Notes: a model not told the origin generated them from the sequence alone. A DNA stretch of 53,902 nucleotides from Pseudomonadota bacterium (GCA_008501585.1 QQUN01000048.1:1-53902); one strand, 5' to 3'. Shown: positions 33,550 through 43,368, counted from the first letter of the stretch. Program-made: numbers and translations.

Positions 33550-34392
33550 ATGACAGACGCGCCCACCCCCCATGGCGCCGAGGCTTCGCCCCTCGGCCGC
33601 GCCACCGCCTACCGCAACACCTACGCGCCGGAGTTGCTGTTTCCGGTCGCGCGCGCGCCCAAGCGGGCCGAGATCGGCGTGGGCGAGACGCAGCCCTTCC
33701 ATGGCGAGGACCTGTGGAACGCCTACGAGCTGTCGTGGCTGAACGCGCGCGGCAAGCCGGTGGTGGCGATGGGCGAGTTCCGGGTGCCGGCCAGCTCGCC
33801 GCGGCTGATCGAATCCAAGTCGCTCAAGCTGTATCTGAATGCCTTCAATGCCAGCCGCTTTGACGCCATGGACGAGGTCGAGGCGGTCATCACCCGCGAC
33901 CTGTCGGCCGCCGCCGGGGCGTCGGTGGATGTGCAGTTGCAGTCGCTGCACCGGGCTGAACGCCAGGTGACGAGCCTGCCCGGCACATTGATCGACGACC
34001 TGGACGTCGACATTACCGACTATCACCCGGCACCGGCCCTGCTGAGCGCAAACGCCGATGCCGCACCGGTGTCCGAAACCCTGGTGTCGCACCTGCTCAA
34101 GTCCAACTGCCTGGTCACCGGCCAGCCGGACTGGGCGACGGTGTATGTGAACTACACCGGCGCGCCCATCGACCGCGCCGGCCTGTTGCGCTACATCGTC
34201 TCCTTCCGCGAGCACAACGAGTTCCACGAGCAATGCGTCGAGCGCATGTTCTGCGACCTGATGGCGCGCTGCGCGCCGAGCCGGCTGGAGGTGTGGGCGC
34301 GCTACACCCGCCGCGGCGGGCTGGACATCAACCCCTGGCGCAGCAGTGTGGCCGGCGCGCCGCCGCTCAACCAGGGCGATCCGCGCCAATAG
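33550..34392 (+). CDS. queF: NADPH-dependent 7-cyano-7-deazaguanine reductase QueF (long form)
   Basis: Reduces preQ0 to preQ1 in queuosine biosynthesis. A 280-residue two-domain (tunnelling-fold repeat) type II protein. N-terminal half: [61 protein letters not shown]-terminal half: [20 protein letters not shown] (catalytic Cys), [19 protein letters not shown]. The start MTDAPTPHG gives nearly the E. coli length (282). Starts at 33535 or 33517 are possible but weaker. No preQ1 riboswitch was recognised. Confidence 0.95.
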   Translation: MTDAPTPHGAEASPLGRATAYRNTYAPELLFPVARAPKRAEIGVGETQPFHGEDLWNAYELSWLNARGKPVVAMGEFRVPASSPRLIESKSLKLYLNAFNASRFDAMDEVEAVITRDLSAAAGASVDVQLQSLHRAERQVTSLPGTLIDDLDVDITDYHPAPALLSANADAAPVSETLVSHLLKSNCLVTGQPDWATVYVNYTGAPIDRAGLLRYIVSFREHNEFHEQCVERMFCDLMARCAPSRLEVWARYTRRGGLDINPWRSSVAGAPPLNQGDPRQ

Positions 34393-34456
34393 GGCGGGTC
34401 AACGTTTTTTCCTCGCCGCCCGTTGACGGGGCATGGCCTTTGAAAGGGTGAACACC

Positions 34457-35023
34457 ATGAAACTCAAGCGATGCTTGCAGGGCCTGGCCGTGGCGGGACT
34501 GAGTGCGACGCTGGCACTGCCCGCGCCAGTGCTGGCCGATCCGCCCGCGCATGCCCCCGCCCACGGCTGGCGCAAGAAGCACGACCCCGACTACATCGGC
34601 TACACCGGCCGCAAGTGGGAGCGCGACTACGGCATCCTCGACGGCCGCTGCAGCACCGAGGCGGTGGGCGCGGTGGTCGGCGGCGTCATCGGCGGGGCCA
34701 TCGGCTCGAATATCGGTCGCGGCGACGGCCGGCGTATCGCCATCGTGCTGGGCACGGTGATCGGCTCGGTGGTCGGTGCCAGTGCGGCGCGCGAGCTGGG
34801 CGATGTGGACCGCGCCTGCCTGGGCCATGCGCTGGAGTTGAGCACCGACCGCCATCGGGTGCGCTGGCACAATCCGGACACCGGGGTCGATTACCTGCTC
34901 AGCCCGGTGCGCAGCCTCAAGCGTGACGGGTTGTCGTGTCGGGAGTTCGATCTCACCGCGGCGGGCAAGACCCATCGGCGGCTGGCCTGTGCCGAGGGCG
35001 ATGGCCGCTGGCAGATGCGCTGA
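34457..35023 (+). CDS. Glycine-zipper 2TM-domain exported protein
   Basis: A 188-residue protein. Signal peptide (MKLKRCLQGLAVAGLSATLA, ending PVLA). A glycine zipper at about 71-117: GAVVGGVIGGAIGSNIGRGD and VLGTVIGSVVGASAARELG, then a C-terminal region with SPVRSLKRDGLSCREFDLTA and RRLACAEGDGRWQMR. The pattern matches glycine-zipper (RcnB/17 kDa surface antigen-like) proteins of the envelope, whose function is unknown. GAAAGGGTGA before the ATG at 34457 supports this start. It lies after queF with a 64-base gap and convergent to the DUF502 gene. Confidence 0.82.
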   Translation: MKLKRCLQGLAVAGLSATLALPAPVLADPPAHAPAHGWRKKHDPDYIGYTGRKWERDYGILDGRCSTEAVGAVVGGVIGGAIGSNIGRGDGRRIAIVLGTVIGSVVGASAARELGDVDRACLGHALELSTDRHRVRWHNPDTGVDYLLSPVRSLKRDGLSCREFDLTAAGKTHRRLACAEGDGRWQMR

Positions 35024-35032
35024 GCGCCGGGT

Positions 35033-35665
35033 TCAGCGCCTGGCGCGCGGGCTGCCGTCGCTGTTGACGCCGGCGGTGAGCACGAAGCGCATCGCCGCTT
35101 CGCGCGACATGTCGATCGGGGTCAGCTGGTCGGCCGGTACCAGCAGGGTGTAACCGCCGATCTGGTAGCTCATCGGGAAATACACCGCCACCTCGCCCTC
35201 ACCGCCGATGCCCTCGGGCAGGCCGGTGAAATCGCTGCGCATGACGAAACCGATGAGCCGTACCGCGCTGCCCGGCAGCGTGAAGGCGACCACCTTGAGT
35301 TCGTTGGTGGTGTCTTCCTTGGTGGCGAGGGCGAAGAAATCCCGGAAGGCGGAGTAGATCGACTTGACCATCGGCACCGCCAGCACCGCGTCTTCGAGGC
35401 GGTGGAAGACCGCCCGGAACACCCAGGCCCGCATCAGCAGGCCGACCGCCAGGATCACCCCCAGCCCGATCACGACGCCGGCGCCGGGGATCTGCAGCAC
35501 CTCGCCGGTCTCGGAGCGGCGCAGCGATTCGGGCAGGAGCGCCAGCAGGGTGTCGCCGAAGATCGTCTCGGCGGTGTTGAAGACCCAGGCCAGCAGATAC
35601 AGCGTGGCGGCAATGGGGACGACGGCGAGCAGGCCGCTGGCGAAGATCTTGCCGAGGGTTTTCAT
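35033..35665 (-). CDS. DUF502 family membrane protein
   Basis: A 210-residue protein with two N-terminal membrane segments (GKIFASGLLAVVPIAATLYL, and GAGVVIGLGVILAVGLLMRA) and a soluble C-terminal part: FHRLEDAVLAVPMVKSIYSA, KVVAFTLPGSAVRLIGFVMR, GEVAVYFPMSYQIGGYTLLV. This is the standard DUF502 layout; the function is unknown. Its ATG follows the ABC ATPase stop after 13 bases, so both genes probably share a transcript. Confidence 0.92.
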   Translation of the reverse strand: MKTLGKIFASGLLAVVPIAATLYLLAWVFNTAETIFGDTLLALLPESLRRSETGEVLQIPGAGVVIGLGVILAVGLLMRAWVFRAVFHRLEDAVLAVPMVKSIYSAFRDFFALATKEDTTNELKVVAFTLPGSAVRLIGFVMRSDFTGLPEGIGGEGEVAVYFPMSYQIGGYTLLVPADQLTPIDMSREAAMRFVLTAGVNSDGSPRARR

Positions 35666-35678
35666 GGCGGGGCTCCGT

Positions 35679-36622
<944 letters not shown>

Positions 36623-36623
<1 letters not shown>

Positions 36624-37228
36624 CAGGCCGGCGGACGGGTGCTGACGAAGCTGTCGCGCTGGCCGATGCGGGCCAGGAATGCCTTCAGCCGGGGATAGCG
36701 GGCGCGCCAGTCGAGGCCGGGGGCACGCAGGTCGAGGTACTCGAGCGCGCAGCCGACGGCGACATCCGCCAGGCTGATCTGGTCGTCATGGAAGAACTCG
36801 CCGCTCAGTTGCGCTTCGAGCCGCGTCAGGGCGCGGGTGATCTTGTCGTGCTGGCGGTCGATGCTGCTTTGCAGCCGGGCCTCGGCGGGGCGCATCGTTT
36901 CGAGGTAGGCGAGTACCGCCGCATCGAGGATGCCGTCGGCCAGCGCTTCGGTCTGACGGACCCGCACGGCCGGCATGCCGGCCTGGGGAATGAAATGGGG
37001 CGCGACATCGAGGGCTTCGAGAAAGCCGGCGATGACCGGCGAGTCGAAGAAGGTCTCGCCGTCGTCGGTCTCGAGCACCGGCACCTTGCCCAGCGGGTTG
37101 AGCGCGGGCACCGAGGTGGCGGTCTCCCAGGGGGAGTCCACCACCAGGTCGCAGGGAATCTGCTTTTCGGCCAGCAGGATGCGGATCTTGCGCGCGTAGG
37201 GGCTGGTGAGCGAGGCGGTCAGTTTCAT
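36623..37228 (-). CDS. Glutathione S-transferase family protein
   Basis: A 201-residue protein. N-terminal thioredoxin-like domain: [39 protein letters not shown] and [16 protein letters not shown]. The first Ser in SPYARK is in the position of the GST active-site Ser/Cys. The C-terminal helical domain runs from about 85 to 195 ([20 protein letters not shown]). Substrate unknown; family relatives are YibF-like GSTs. It overlaps the ABC ATPase gene by one base and follows the alpha/beta-hydrolase gene after 12 bases. Confidence 0.9.
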
Positions 37229-37240
37229 GGCGGCATCCGG

Positions 37241-37888
37241 TTACAGGGGAGCCCAGCGTTGATGGATGAGGTCGCGGAGATGGTGCAGCTTGCCGTGGAA
37301 GAAGTGGTCGGCACCGGGCACGACGACAATCGGCAGCACCTGCGGCCGGGCCCAGTCGAGCACATTGGCCAGCGCCACGGTCTCGTCCGCTTCGCCATGG
37401 ATGACCAGGGTGTCGGCCGGCACGGTTTCGGTGCTGTACTGGCGGGCGCCGGTCACTTCACCGGTGGCCAGGCCCACCAGCACCATGCGCTCGACCGGCG
37501 TCACGCCGTCGGCCAGGCGCTTGGCCACGCGGGTCTGGACGAAGGCACCGAACGAGAAGCCGCCGAGGGCCAGCGGCAGCATGCCCCAGCGCGAATGCGC
37601 CCAGGCGATCACCGACAGCAGGTCTTCGGTCTCGGCAACGCCGTGGTCGTGCGTGCCTTCGCTCTTGCCGACGCCGCGAAAATTGGGGCGCAGCGTGGCA
37701 TAGCCCAGGTCGCGCAGGGTGCGGGCCAGGGTATGGGCCACCTTGTTGGTGTTGGCGCCGCCGAACAGCGGGTGCGGGTGCGCCACCAGGGCAATGCCGC
37801 GCACCTCGGCGGGGGCGTCGATCAGCACCTCGATGGTGCCCGCCGGTCCGTTGAGCAGGGCCGACTCGGTCGGCTGGGGCTTGTTCAT
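37241..37888 (-). CDS. Alpha/beta-hydrolase (CocE-like/DUF-type serine hydrolase)
   Basis: A 215-residue hydrolase with a short lid-less fold. Motifs: GIALVAHPHPLFGGANTNKV (HPHPLFGG), TLRPNFRGVGKSEGTHDHG, the nucleophile elbow ALGGFSFGAFVQ with Ser, VIHGEADETVALANVLDWA with Asp, and VPGADHFFHGKLHHLRDLI with His. The HPHPLxGG and GxSFGA blocks define a bacterial family annotated as alpha/beta-hydrolase or dienelactone hydrolase-like. The physiological substrate is unknown. Lies nine bases after the ferredoxin gene. Confidence 0.9.
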   Translation of the reverse strand: MNKPQPTESALLNGPAGTIEVLIDAPAEVRGIALVAHPHPLFGGANTNKVAHTLARTLRDLGYATLRPNFRGVGKSEGTHDHGVAETEDLLSVIAWAHSRWGMLPLALGGFSFGAFVQTRVAKRLADGVTPVERMVLVGLATGEVTGARQYSTETVPADTLVIHGEADETVALANVLDWARPQVLPIVVVPGADHFFHGKLHHLRDLIHQRWAPL

Positions 37889-37897
37889 GGCGCGCCC

Positions 37898-38206
37898 TCA
37901 GATGCGCAGGCGCGCCACCACGCGCCCGCCGACCAGGTGTTCGTCGATGATTTCGTCGATGTCTTCCTTGTCGACAAAGGTGTACCAGACCTCTTCGGGA
38001 TAGACGACCAGCACCGGCCCCTCGTCGCAGCGGTCGAGGCAGCCGGCCTTGTTGATGCGCACCTTGCCCTTGCCCTTCAGGCCGAGCTTGGCGATGCGCT
38101 CCTTGGCGTAGGTCTGCAGTTCGCTGGCGCCGTGGGCGTTGCAGCAGGTGTCGCCGGCCTCGCGCTGGTTACAGCAGAAGAAAACGTGATGCGAAAAATA
38201 GCTCAT
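37898..38206 (-). CDS. Thioredoxin-like [2Fe-2S] ferredoxin
   Basis: A 102-residue protein. Conserved cysteines for a [2Fe-2S] cluster: HVFFCCNQREAGDTCCNAHGA (Cys and Cys about 11 residues apart) and NKAGCLDRCDEGPVL (CxxxC). The thioredoxin-like fold continues with VVYPEEVWYTFVDKEDIDEI. Related to the Shethna-type/NuoE-like (2Fe-2S) ferredoxins. Its electron partner is not known. A TATAAT lies 27 bases upstream on this strand. It heads the likely operon ferredoxin-hydrolase-GST-ABC ATPase-DUF502. Confidence 0.93.
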   Translation of the reverse strand: MSYFSHHVFFCCNQREAGDTCCNAHGASELQTYAKERIAKLGLKGKGKVRINKAGCLDRCDEGPVLVVYPEEVWYTFVDKEDIDEIIDEHLVGGRVVARLRI

Positions 38207-38232
38207 GGGCAGGCCTCCGGTCAGTGGCGACC

Positions 38233-38238
38233 ATTATA
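38233..38238 (-). promoter_or_regulatory. -10 element for the ferredoxin-led operon
   Basis: TATAAT on the minus strand (context GGCTATAATGG), with an approximate -35 CTGAAG 18 bases upstream, in the short gap between the VanZ-like gene and the ferredoxin gene. The transcript would begin about 20 bases before the ferredoxin ATG. Confidence 0.5.
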
Positions 38239-38258
38239 GCCACGACCTGCCGGGGGCT

Positions 38259-39317
38259 TCAGCGAGGGGTGGTGCGGCGCAGGTTGACTGCGCTCAGGTA
38301 GGCCAGCGCCAGGAAGGGCCAGAGGCTGGCCACCAGGTGGGTGAGGCCGCTGAAGTTGAGGAAGTGGCCCTGGTTGATCAACGCCTGGTTGAAGCTCAGG
38401 TAGGGGTTTTCGGGGGCCACGTTGACCAGTACCGTGCCGGCCAGCAATGCGATGGCGGCCAGGGTCTGGCGCAGGGCGTGGGGCAGGGCCAGGGTGGCGG
38501 CGAGCACCGGCAGGCCGGCGCCCAGTCCGGCGATGGCGCCGGGGGTGAGCCACAGCAGCGGGCGCGGCGGAATGTAGAAGCTGGTGGCGGCCAGGGTGCG
38601 TGCGCCCAGGCCGAGGCAGATCAGCACCACGAGGGTCAGCGAAAAACGCTGCAGGCAGGCGCGGGCGACCAGGCCGATGGCCACCAGGTGGGTGGCGACG
38701 ATGGCCGCCTCCAGGCGCATGAAGCGCTCGGGGCTGAAGGGCAGCGGCGCCGGCAGGTCGAACAGCCGGCGCAGATCGCCGACCGAGAACAGCAAGGTCT
38801 CGGGCGAGAGCTGGGCCAGCAGCCACAGCGCCAGCAGCACCACGCCGAGGTCGCCGAGATGGCCGTCGAGCAGACGCTTGTCGTGCCACTGGTGGAGCCA
38901 GCCGCGGGTGTCGAAGATGCGCCGGCCGAGGGCGGCGCCGATGAGCGCGCCGAGCAGCCCGCCGAGCGTGTTGGCACCGAGGTCGACATTGGAGGCGACT
39001 CGGGTGGGCAGGAAGTTCTGCAGGGTCTCCAGCGACAGGCTCAGCATGGCGCAGATCAACACGGTCAGCATTACCGCGCGCGGTCGCGGCCAGCGCTCGG
39101 GCCAGGCGGCGGTGAGCACGAAGCCGAGCGGGATGAAGCCGAGCACGTTGAGGACGATGTCCTCGACCCGGTAGTAGATCGGCCACGGCGCGAGGAGGTA
39201 GTCGAACAGCGGCAGCCCCTGCGTTTTCCATCCGGTGAAGGGGTGGAGGCAGGCATAGGCGACCAGCAGGCCGTAGGCCAGGGTCAGGTAGCGGGGCAGC
39301 TGGGTGGAGGCGCGCAC
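38259..39317 (-). CDS. VanZ-like family membrane protein
   Basis: A 352-residue protein with about nine hydrophobic segments. The N-terminal VanZ-like domain has FTGWKTQGLPLFDYLLAPWP, DIVLNVLGFIPLGFVLTAAW, LSLSLETLQNFLPTRVASNV, and DLGANTLGGLLGALIGAALG, the conserved NVLGFIPLG/E-x-LQ.../SxxDLxxNTLG pattern. The C-terminal half is a further set of helices without a recognised domain. Family members occur in diverse bacteria; VanZ itself gives low-level teicoplanin resistance. The function here is unknown. It reads toward the ferredoxin gene with 52 bases between. Confidence 0.85.
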   Translation of the reverse strand: MRASTQLPRYLTLAYGLLVAYACLHPFTGWKTQGLPLFDYLLAPWPIYYRVEDIVLNVLGFIPLGFVLTAAWPERWPRPRAVMLTVLICAMLSLSLETLQNFLPTRVASNVDLGANTLGGLLGALIGAALGRRIFDTRGWLHQWHDKRLLDGHLGDLGVVLLALWLLAQLSPETLLFSVGDLRRLFDLPAPLPFSPERFMRLEAAIVATHLVAIGLVARACLQRFSLTLVVLICLGLGARTLAATSFYIPPRPLLWLTPGAIAGLGAGLPVLAATLALPHALRQTLAAIALLAGTVLVNVAPENPYLSFNQALINQGHFLNFSGLTHLVASLWPFLALAYLSAVNLRRTTPR

Positions 39318-39397
39318 ACGTTGGGCGGTCGGAGACCGGGCTGCGAAGAAGGCCCGATTGTACGCGCAGCGGCCCGCGGACGCGGGCCGGAGAACCC

Positions 39398-39880
39398 TCA
39401 GGCGGCGGGGCTGCCCAGGCGCGGCGGTTTGAAGCGCGCCAGCACGGCGGCCGGTTTGGTGGCGGCGATGAGCGCGTCCCAGTCCACGGCGTCGAGGGTG
39501 TTCTTGACCAGCAGGCCGATGTCGGTGTCGCCTTCCATGACCAGGCGGCGGCTGAAGAACAGGGTGTCGGCGTCTTCCTCGCGCAGCGCCAGGGCGAGGT
39601 AGTCGCGGGTGGCGGCGCGCAGGGTGAGGTCGGCCTTCTGGCGGTCAAAGCGCGGGCGGAAGCCGCGGGCCGACAGGGTGAAGCGCAGGCTCAGCCCGGC
39701 ATCGGTGACGTCCAGCTGCAGGCGCTTGCCGGTCAGCGGTTCGAGGTCATCCTTGGGCAGGATGCGGCCGAGCGCCAGGTTCAGCGCGCCGACCAGCGCC
39801 AGGGTGGGCGGCAGTTGCGGCAGGCGGGCGACCACGCGGCCGACGGCCGGGGGCACACGAAAGGCGGGGATGTTGGCCAT
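39398..39880 (-). CDS. ubiT: SCP2-domain ubiquinone biosynthesis protein UbiT
   Basis: Lipid-binding accessory protein of the oxygen-independent ubiquinone pathway. A 160-residue SCP2 domain: LPPTLALVGALNLALGRILP, LEPLTGKRLQLDVTDAGLSL and KADLTLRAATRDYLALALRE, then ADTLFFSRRLVMEGDTDIGL. Start MANIPAFRVP at 39880. Identification rests on the SCP2 fold together with ubiV and ubiU directly upstream in the same operon; 22 bases separate it from ubiV. Confidence 0.9.
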   Translation of the reverse strand: MANIPAFRVPPAVGRVVARLPQLPPTLALVGALNLALGRILPKDDLEPLTGKRLQLDVTDAGLSLRFTLSARGFRPRFDRQKADLTLRAATRDYLALALREEDADTLFFSRRLVMEGDTDIGLLVKNTLDAVDWDALIAATKPAAVLARFKPPRLGSPAA

Positions 39881-39902
39881 GATCGATCTCCGGAGGCCGC
39901 GC

Positions 39903-40805
39903 TCAGGCGGCGGCAACGTATTGTTCGAGGCCCGGCTTGCCATGCCAGAAGCCGTTGCAGGGCGCTTCGGGCATCAGCGCCTGGGACTGGGCGAAGGCGT
40001 CGGCAGGGGCGATGTCGCCGTCGATGGCGCGGCGGAACAGCGCCAGCAGCTCGGGCATGTGCGCGGACTGCGGCAGCACGCGCAGCACATCGACGCCCGA
40101 GGCCTGCAGCGCCGGCAGGTCGCCGAGCAGGTTGTAGACCTTGGCCGACTGCGTCTGGATGCCGTTGAGCGTCAGGAAGGCTTCGCCTTCGCGGGTTTTC
40201 AGGGGCATGCCCTCGGCGTGCTGCAGGCAGCGGAACTCGCAGGTGTCTTTCTGCAGGTTGAAGTGGCGGGCGGTGAAGCAGCGTGCCGAGTAGGCCAGCG
40301 GCAGGCGGCCGTAGGCGGTGACTTCCACCTCCGGGCGCGGCTCGCAGGCGGCGAGCAGGCCGTCCATGGCCTCGCGCGCCATCTCCGGCGGCACCGCCCA
40401 GCGGGTGGCGCCCTGGTCGGCGAACACGGCCATGGTCTCGGGGTTGAACACATTGAGTGTCGGCCCGGCGACCCAGTGCCGGTGGCCGGCGCGGATCAGT
40501 GCCTGCACGGCGGCCATGTCGTTGGCCTCGACCCGGAAGTCCGGCTGGCCGACCAGCTTGCGCAGCACTTTCAGGTCCGACTCGGATTCGATCAGCACCA
40601 GCGAGGAAAACACCACCTCCTTGCCGGCCTCGGCGAGCACACGGGCGACGTCGAACCAGTCGTCGAGGCGCATTTCATGCCGGCGGGAGCACACCGATTC
40701 GCCGACATAGACGATGTCGACCGGCGATTCGGCCACGTCGGCGTAGAAGTCCATCATGGCCTGGCGCGGCCAGTAGTATTGATGCGGTCCGAGGGCGAGT
40801 TTCAT
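39903..40805 (-). CDS. ubiV: Oxygen-independent ubiquinone hydroxylase component UbiV
   Basis: U32-family [4Fe-4S] protein that with UbiU hydroxylates ubiquinone precursors without O2 (prephenate as oxygen donor in E. coli). A 300-residue protein. The four cluster cysteines are Cys39 (VGESVCSRR), Cys176 (YSARCFTAR), Cys189 and Cys193 (KDTCEFRC), the same pattern as in the characterised UbiV. KLALGPHQYYWPRQAMMDFY begins the TIM-barrel-like fold. A start two codons upstream is possible. Nine bases separate it from ubiU. Confidence 0.95.
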   Translation of the reverse strand: MKLALGPHQYYWPRQAMMDFYADVAESPVDIVYVGESVCSRRHEMRLDDWFDVARVLAEAGKEVVFSSLVLIESESDLKVLRKLVGQPDFRVEANDMAAVQALIRAGHRHWVAGPTLNVFNPETMAVFADQGATRWAVPPEMAREAMDGLLAACEPRPEVEVTAYGRLPLAYSARCFTARHFNLQKDTCEFRCLQHAEGMPLKTREGEAFLTLNGIQTQSAKVYNLLGDLPALQASGVDVLRVLPQSAHMPELLALFRRAIDGDIAPADAFAQSQALMPEAPCNGFWHGKPGLEQYVAAA

Positions 40806-40814
40806 GGGCACGAC

Positions 40815-41828
40815 TTATTTCCAGGGGCGGTAGTAGGCGCCGAGCGTGTGGCTCTGGCCTTCGGAGACATTGTTGAGCGCGGTCATCCATTCGGGCTGGA
40901 CGGCGAAGCGTTCGCCGTCGGCCTTGAGGCGGTCGATGGCGGCGCGCCACACGCGGGTGACCTGCTGCACATAGGCCGGGCTGCGCTGGCGGCCCTCGAT
41001 CTTGATGGCGCGCACGCCGGCGCGGGCCAGGTCGGGCAGCAGCTCCAGGGTGTTCAGGCTGGTTGGCTCTTCGATGGCGTAGTAGGTGTCGTCACCGACG
41101 GCGAAGCGGCCCTTGCACAGGGTGGGGTAGCCGGCGCGCTCGTCGTCGCCGAAGCGATCGATGAGGATGCCGTTGAGCCGGGTTTCCATGCCCGTGGGGG
41201 TCTGTTCCCAGCGCACATGCTTGCCCGGCGAGCAGGCGCCGTTGCAGTTGGGCGACTCACCCGTGGCGTAGGCTGACAGCGAGCAGCGCCCCTCGACCAT
41301 CACGCACAGGCCGCCAAAGCCGAAGACTTCGATCTCGACCGGGGTGTTCTTGATGACGTGTTCGACCTGCGGCAGCGACAGCACGCGCGGCAGCACGGCG
41401 CGCTGGATGCCGAACTGCTCGTGGTAGAAGTTGATGGCTTCGTAGCTGGTGGCCGAACCCTGCACAGACAGGTGCAGGCGCAGCGCCGGGTGGGTGCGGT
41501 TGGCGTAGCGCATCAGGCCCGGGTCGGCCAGGATCACGGCGTCGACGCCCATGTCGGCGGCGGTGTCGATGGTTTTCGTCCACTCGGGCCAGTTGCCGGC
41601 CTGCGGGTAGGTGTTCAGCGCCAGCAGCACCTTGCGGCCGCGGTCGTGGGCATAACGGATGCCCTCGCGCATGCTCGCGTCGGTGAAGTTCAGGCCGGTG
41701 AAGTTCCGCGCGTTGGTGGCGTTCTTGAAGCCGACGTAAACACAGTCGGCGCCCGCGTCGACGGCGGTTTTCAGGGCGGGCAGGCTGCCGGCGGGGCAGA
41801 CGAGTTCGATCGGAGGGGTGGCAGTCAT
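40815..41828 (-). CDS. ubiU: Oxygen-independent ubiquinone hydroxylase component UbiU
   Basis: U32-peptidase-like [4Fe-4S] partner of UbiV. A 337-residue protein. Motifs: IELVCPAGSLPALKTAVDAG, DCVYVGFKNATNARNFTGLN. Cluster ligands in GFGGLCVMVEGRC (Cys175, Cys182), NGACSPGKHVRW (Cys199) and YPTLCKGRF (Cys238). AIKIEGRQRSPAYVQQVTRV closes the U32 signature. It heads ubiU-ubiV-ubiT. An FNR-type box is centred 62.5 bases before its ATG with a -10 at the right place for class II activation. Confidence 0.95.
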   Translation of the reverse strand: MTATPPIELVCPAGSLPALKTAVDAGADCVYVGFKNATNARNFTGLNFTDASMREGIRYAHDRGRKVLLALNTYPQAGNWPEWTKTIDTAADMGVDAVILADPGLMRYANRTHPALRLHLSVQGSATSYEAINFYHEQFGIQRAVLPRVLSLPQVEHVIKNTPVEIEVFGFGGLCVMVEGRCSLSAYATGESPNCNGACSPGKHVRWEQTPTGMETRLNGILIDRFGDDERAGYPTLCKGRFAVGDDTYYAIEEPTSLNTLELLPDLARAGVRAIKIEGRQRSPAYVQQVTRVWRAAIDRLKADGERFAVQPEWMTALNNVSEGQSHTLGAYYRPWK

Positions 41829-41855
41829 GGCGGCAGCAAGAAAAAGTGCCGCCAG

Positions 41856-41897
41856 AGTCTAGGGCCTGGCTCGGGAATTGGGATTGATACGTGTCAA
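41856..41897 (-). promoter_or_regulatory. FNR/Anr-type box and -10 for ubiUVT
   Basis: The palindrome TTGATACGTGTCAA (41884-41897) matches nine of ten FNR consensus bases (TTGAT-N4-ATCAA). On the minus strand TAGACT (41861-41856) sits where a -10 should be when the box is centred at -41.5, giving a start near 41849, about 20 bases before the ubiU ATG. This is class II FNR geometry. Anaerobic control is expected for this pathway. Confidence 0.7.
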
Positions 41898-41928
41898 TCG
41901 ACCGGGCCCGCCGGGGCGCCGGTCGTGC

Positions 41929-41952
41929 AATGCCCGCGTGTCGGCGGGCATT
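41929..41952. terminator. Strong hairpin between the symporter and ubiU genes
   Basis: AATGCCCGC (41929-41937) and GCGGGCATT (41944-41952) form a perfect 9 bp stem with loop GTGTCG, starting seven bases beyond the symporter stop on the minus strand. There is no U-run, so a Rho-independent role is uncertain, but it can protect the 3' end and separate the symporter from ubiU. Confidence 0.45.
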
Positions 41953-41958
41953 GCCGCC

Positions 41959-43368
41959 TTAACGGTAGTGCGACTGCCGGCCTGCGAAACCGCCGATCAG
42001 CATGCCCACCGCGCTCACGCACAGGCCGGCCAGTTGCGGCGGAACGATGCCTTCGGGGGCGATGAACTCGAGCGCGATCCAGGCGGAGAGGCCGAAGACG
42101 ATGGCCAGGGCAGCGCCGAGGTTGTTGGCGCGGCGCCAGTACAGGCCGGCGGCGAGCGGGACGAAGGCGGCGGCGAGGGTGACCTTGTAGGCGTTCTCGA
42201 CCATTTCATGGATCGAGCTTTCGGTCTGCATCGCATAGCCGGTGACGATGATGGCGAACACCACCACGGTGACCCGGGTCAGCTGCAGGAAGGCGTGGTC
42301 GCTGAGGTTGGGCATGAAGCCGCGCAGGATGTTCTCGGAGAAGGTCACCGACGGGGCCAGCAGCGTGCCGGAGGCGGTACTCATGATCACCGACAGCAGC
42401 GCGCCGAAGAAGATCACCTGGGCGCCGAAGGGCAGGTGGTTGAGGATCAGGTTGGGCAGGATCAGCTGCGAATCCTCTTCCATGTAGCGGGCCACCAGCG
42501 AGGGGTCGATCTGGGTCGCGGAATAGGCCAGGAACAGCGGGATGGCGGCGAACAGGAAGTAGGCGATGCCGCCGAGCACCGTGCCATTGACGGCGATGCG
42601 CTCGTTGCGCGAGGAGTTGGCGCGCTGGAAGACGTCCTGCTGCGGAATCGAGCCGAAGGCCATGGTCAGCAGTGTGGCTACCCAGGCAATGATGGCGCCG
42701 ATGTTGGCCTCGGGCAGCCATTCGAACTTGCCGGCCGCAGCCGCGTGGCTGATCACCTTGCCGGCGCCGCCGGCCAGATCGGACACTTCCCAGGCGATGT
42801 AGATCAGGCCGAGGACGATGACGATCATCTGCACGAAGGTGGTGATGGCCACCGACCACATGCCGCCGAACAAGGTGTAGAGCAGCACCACGGTGGCGCC
42901 GATCATCATGCCCTGATTCATGCTGACGCTGCCGTCGGTGAGCACGTTGAACACCAGCCCGAGGGCGGTGATCTGCGCCGACACCCAACCCAGGTAAGAC
43001 ACTACGATGCACATCGAGAGGATCAGCTCGGTGGTGCGGTTGTAGCGGCGGCGGAAGAAGTCGCCGAGGGTGAGCAGGTTCTGGCGGTACAGCCGGCGGG
43101 CGAAGAACAGGCCGAACAGGATCAGGCACAGCGAGGCGCCGAGGGGGTCGGAGATCAGCCCGTGGAAGCCTTCCTCGAGGAAGGTGGCGGAGATGCCGAG
43201 CACGGTTTCGGCGCCGAACCAGGTGGCAAAGACCATGGCGACGACGATGTACAGCGGCAGGTTGCGGCCGGCGACGATGTAGTCCTTCGCGCTATGGACC
43301 CGCATGGCGGCCACCAGACCGATACCGATGGACAGGACGAGGTAGGCAGCGACAAGCCAGAGCAGCAT
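41959..43368 (-). CDS. Sodium:solute symporter (SSS family)
   Basis: A 469-residue inner-membrane transporter with about 13 hydrophobic segments. Motifs: SAKDYIVAGRNLPLYIVVAM, FATWFGAETVLGISATFLEE, YSATQIDPSLVARYMEED, VIMSTASGTLLAPSVTFSEN and the helix GLYWRRANNLGAALAIVFGL. The LeuT-type fold and the Gly-Ser-Thr-rich TASGTLLAP block fit SSS. The substrate is unknown. Next gene downstream is ubiU (130 bases). Upstream is ubiB on the same strand. Confidence 0.92.
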   Translation of the reverse strand: MLLWLVAAYLVLSIGIGLVAAMRVHSAKDYIVAGRNLPLYIVVAMVFATWFGAETVLGISATFLEEGFHGLISDPLGASLCLILFGLFFARRLYRQNLLTLGDFFRRRYNRTTELILSMCIVVSYLGWVSAQITALGLVFNVLTDGSVSMNQGMMIGATVVLLYTLFGGMWSVAITTFVQMIVIVLGLIYIAWEVSDLAGGAGKVISHAAAAGKFEWLPEANIGAIIAWVATLLTMAFGSIPQQDVFQRANSSRNERIAVNGTVLGGIAYFLFAAIPLFLAYSATQIDPSLVARYMEEDSQLILPNLILNHLPFGAQVIFFGALLSVIMSTASGTLLAPSVTFSENILRGFMPNLSDHAFLQLTRVTVVVFAIIVTGYAMQTESSIHEMVENAYKVTLAAAFVPLAAGLYWRRANNLGAALAIVFGLSAWIALEFIAPEGIVPPQLAGLCVSAVGMLIGGFAGRQSHYR

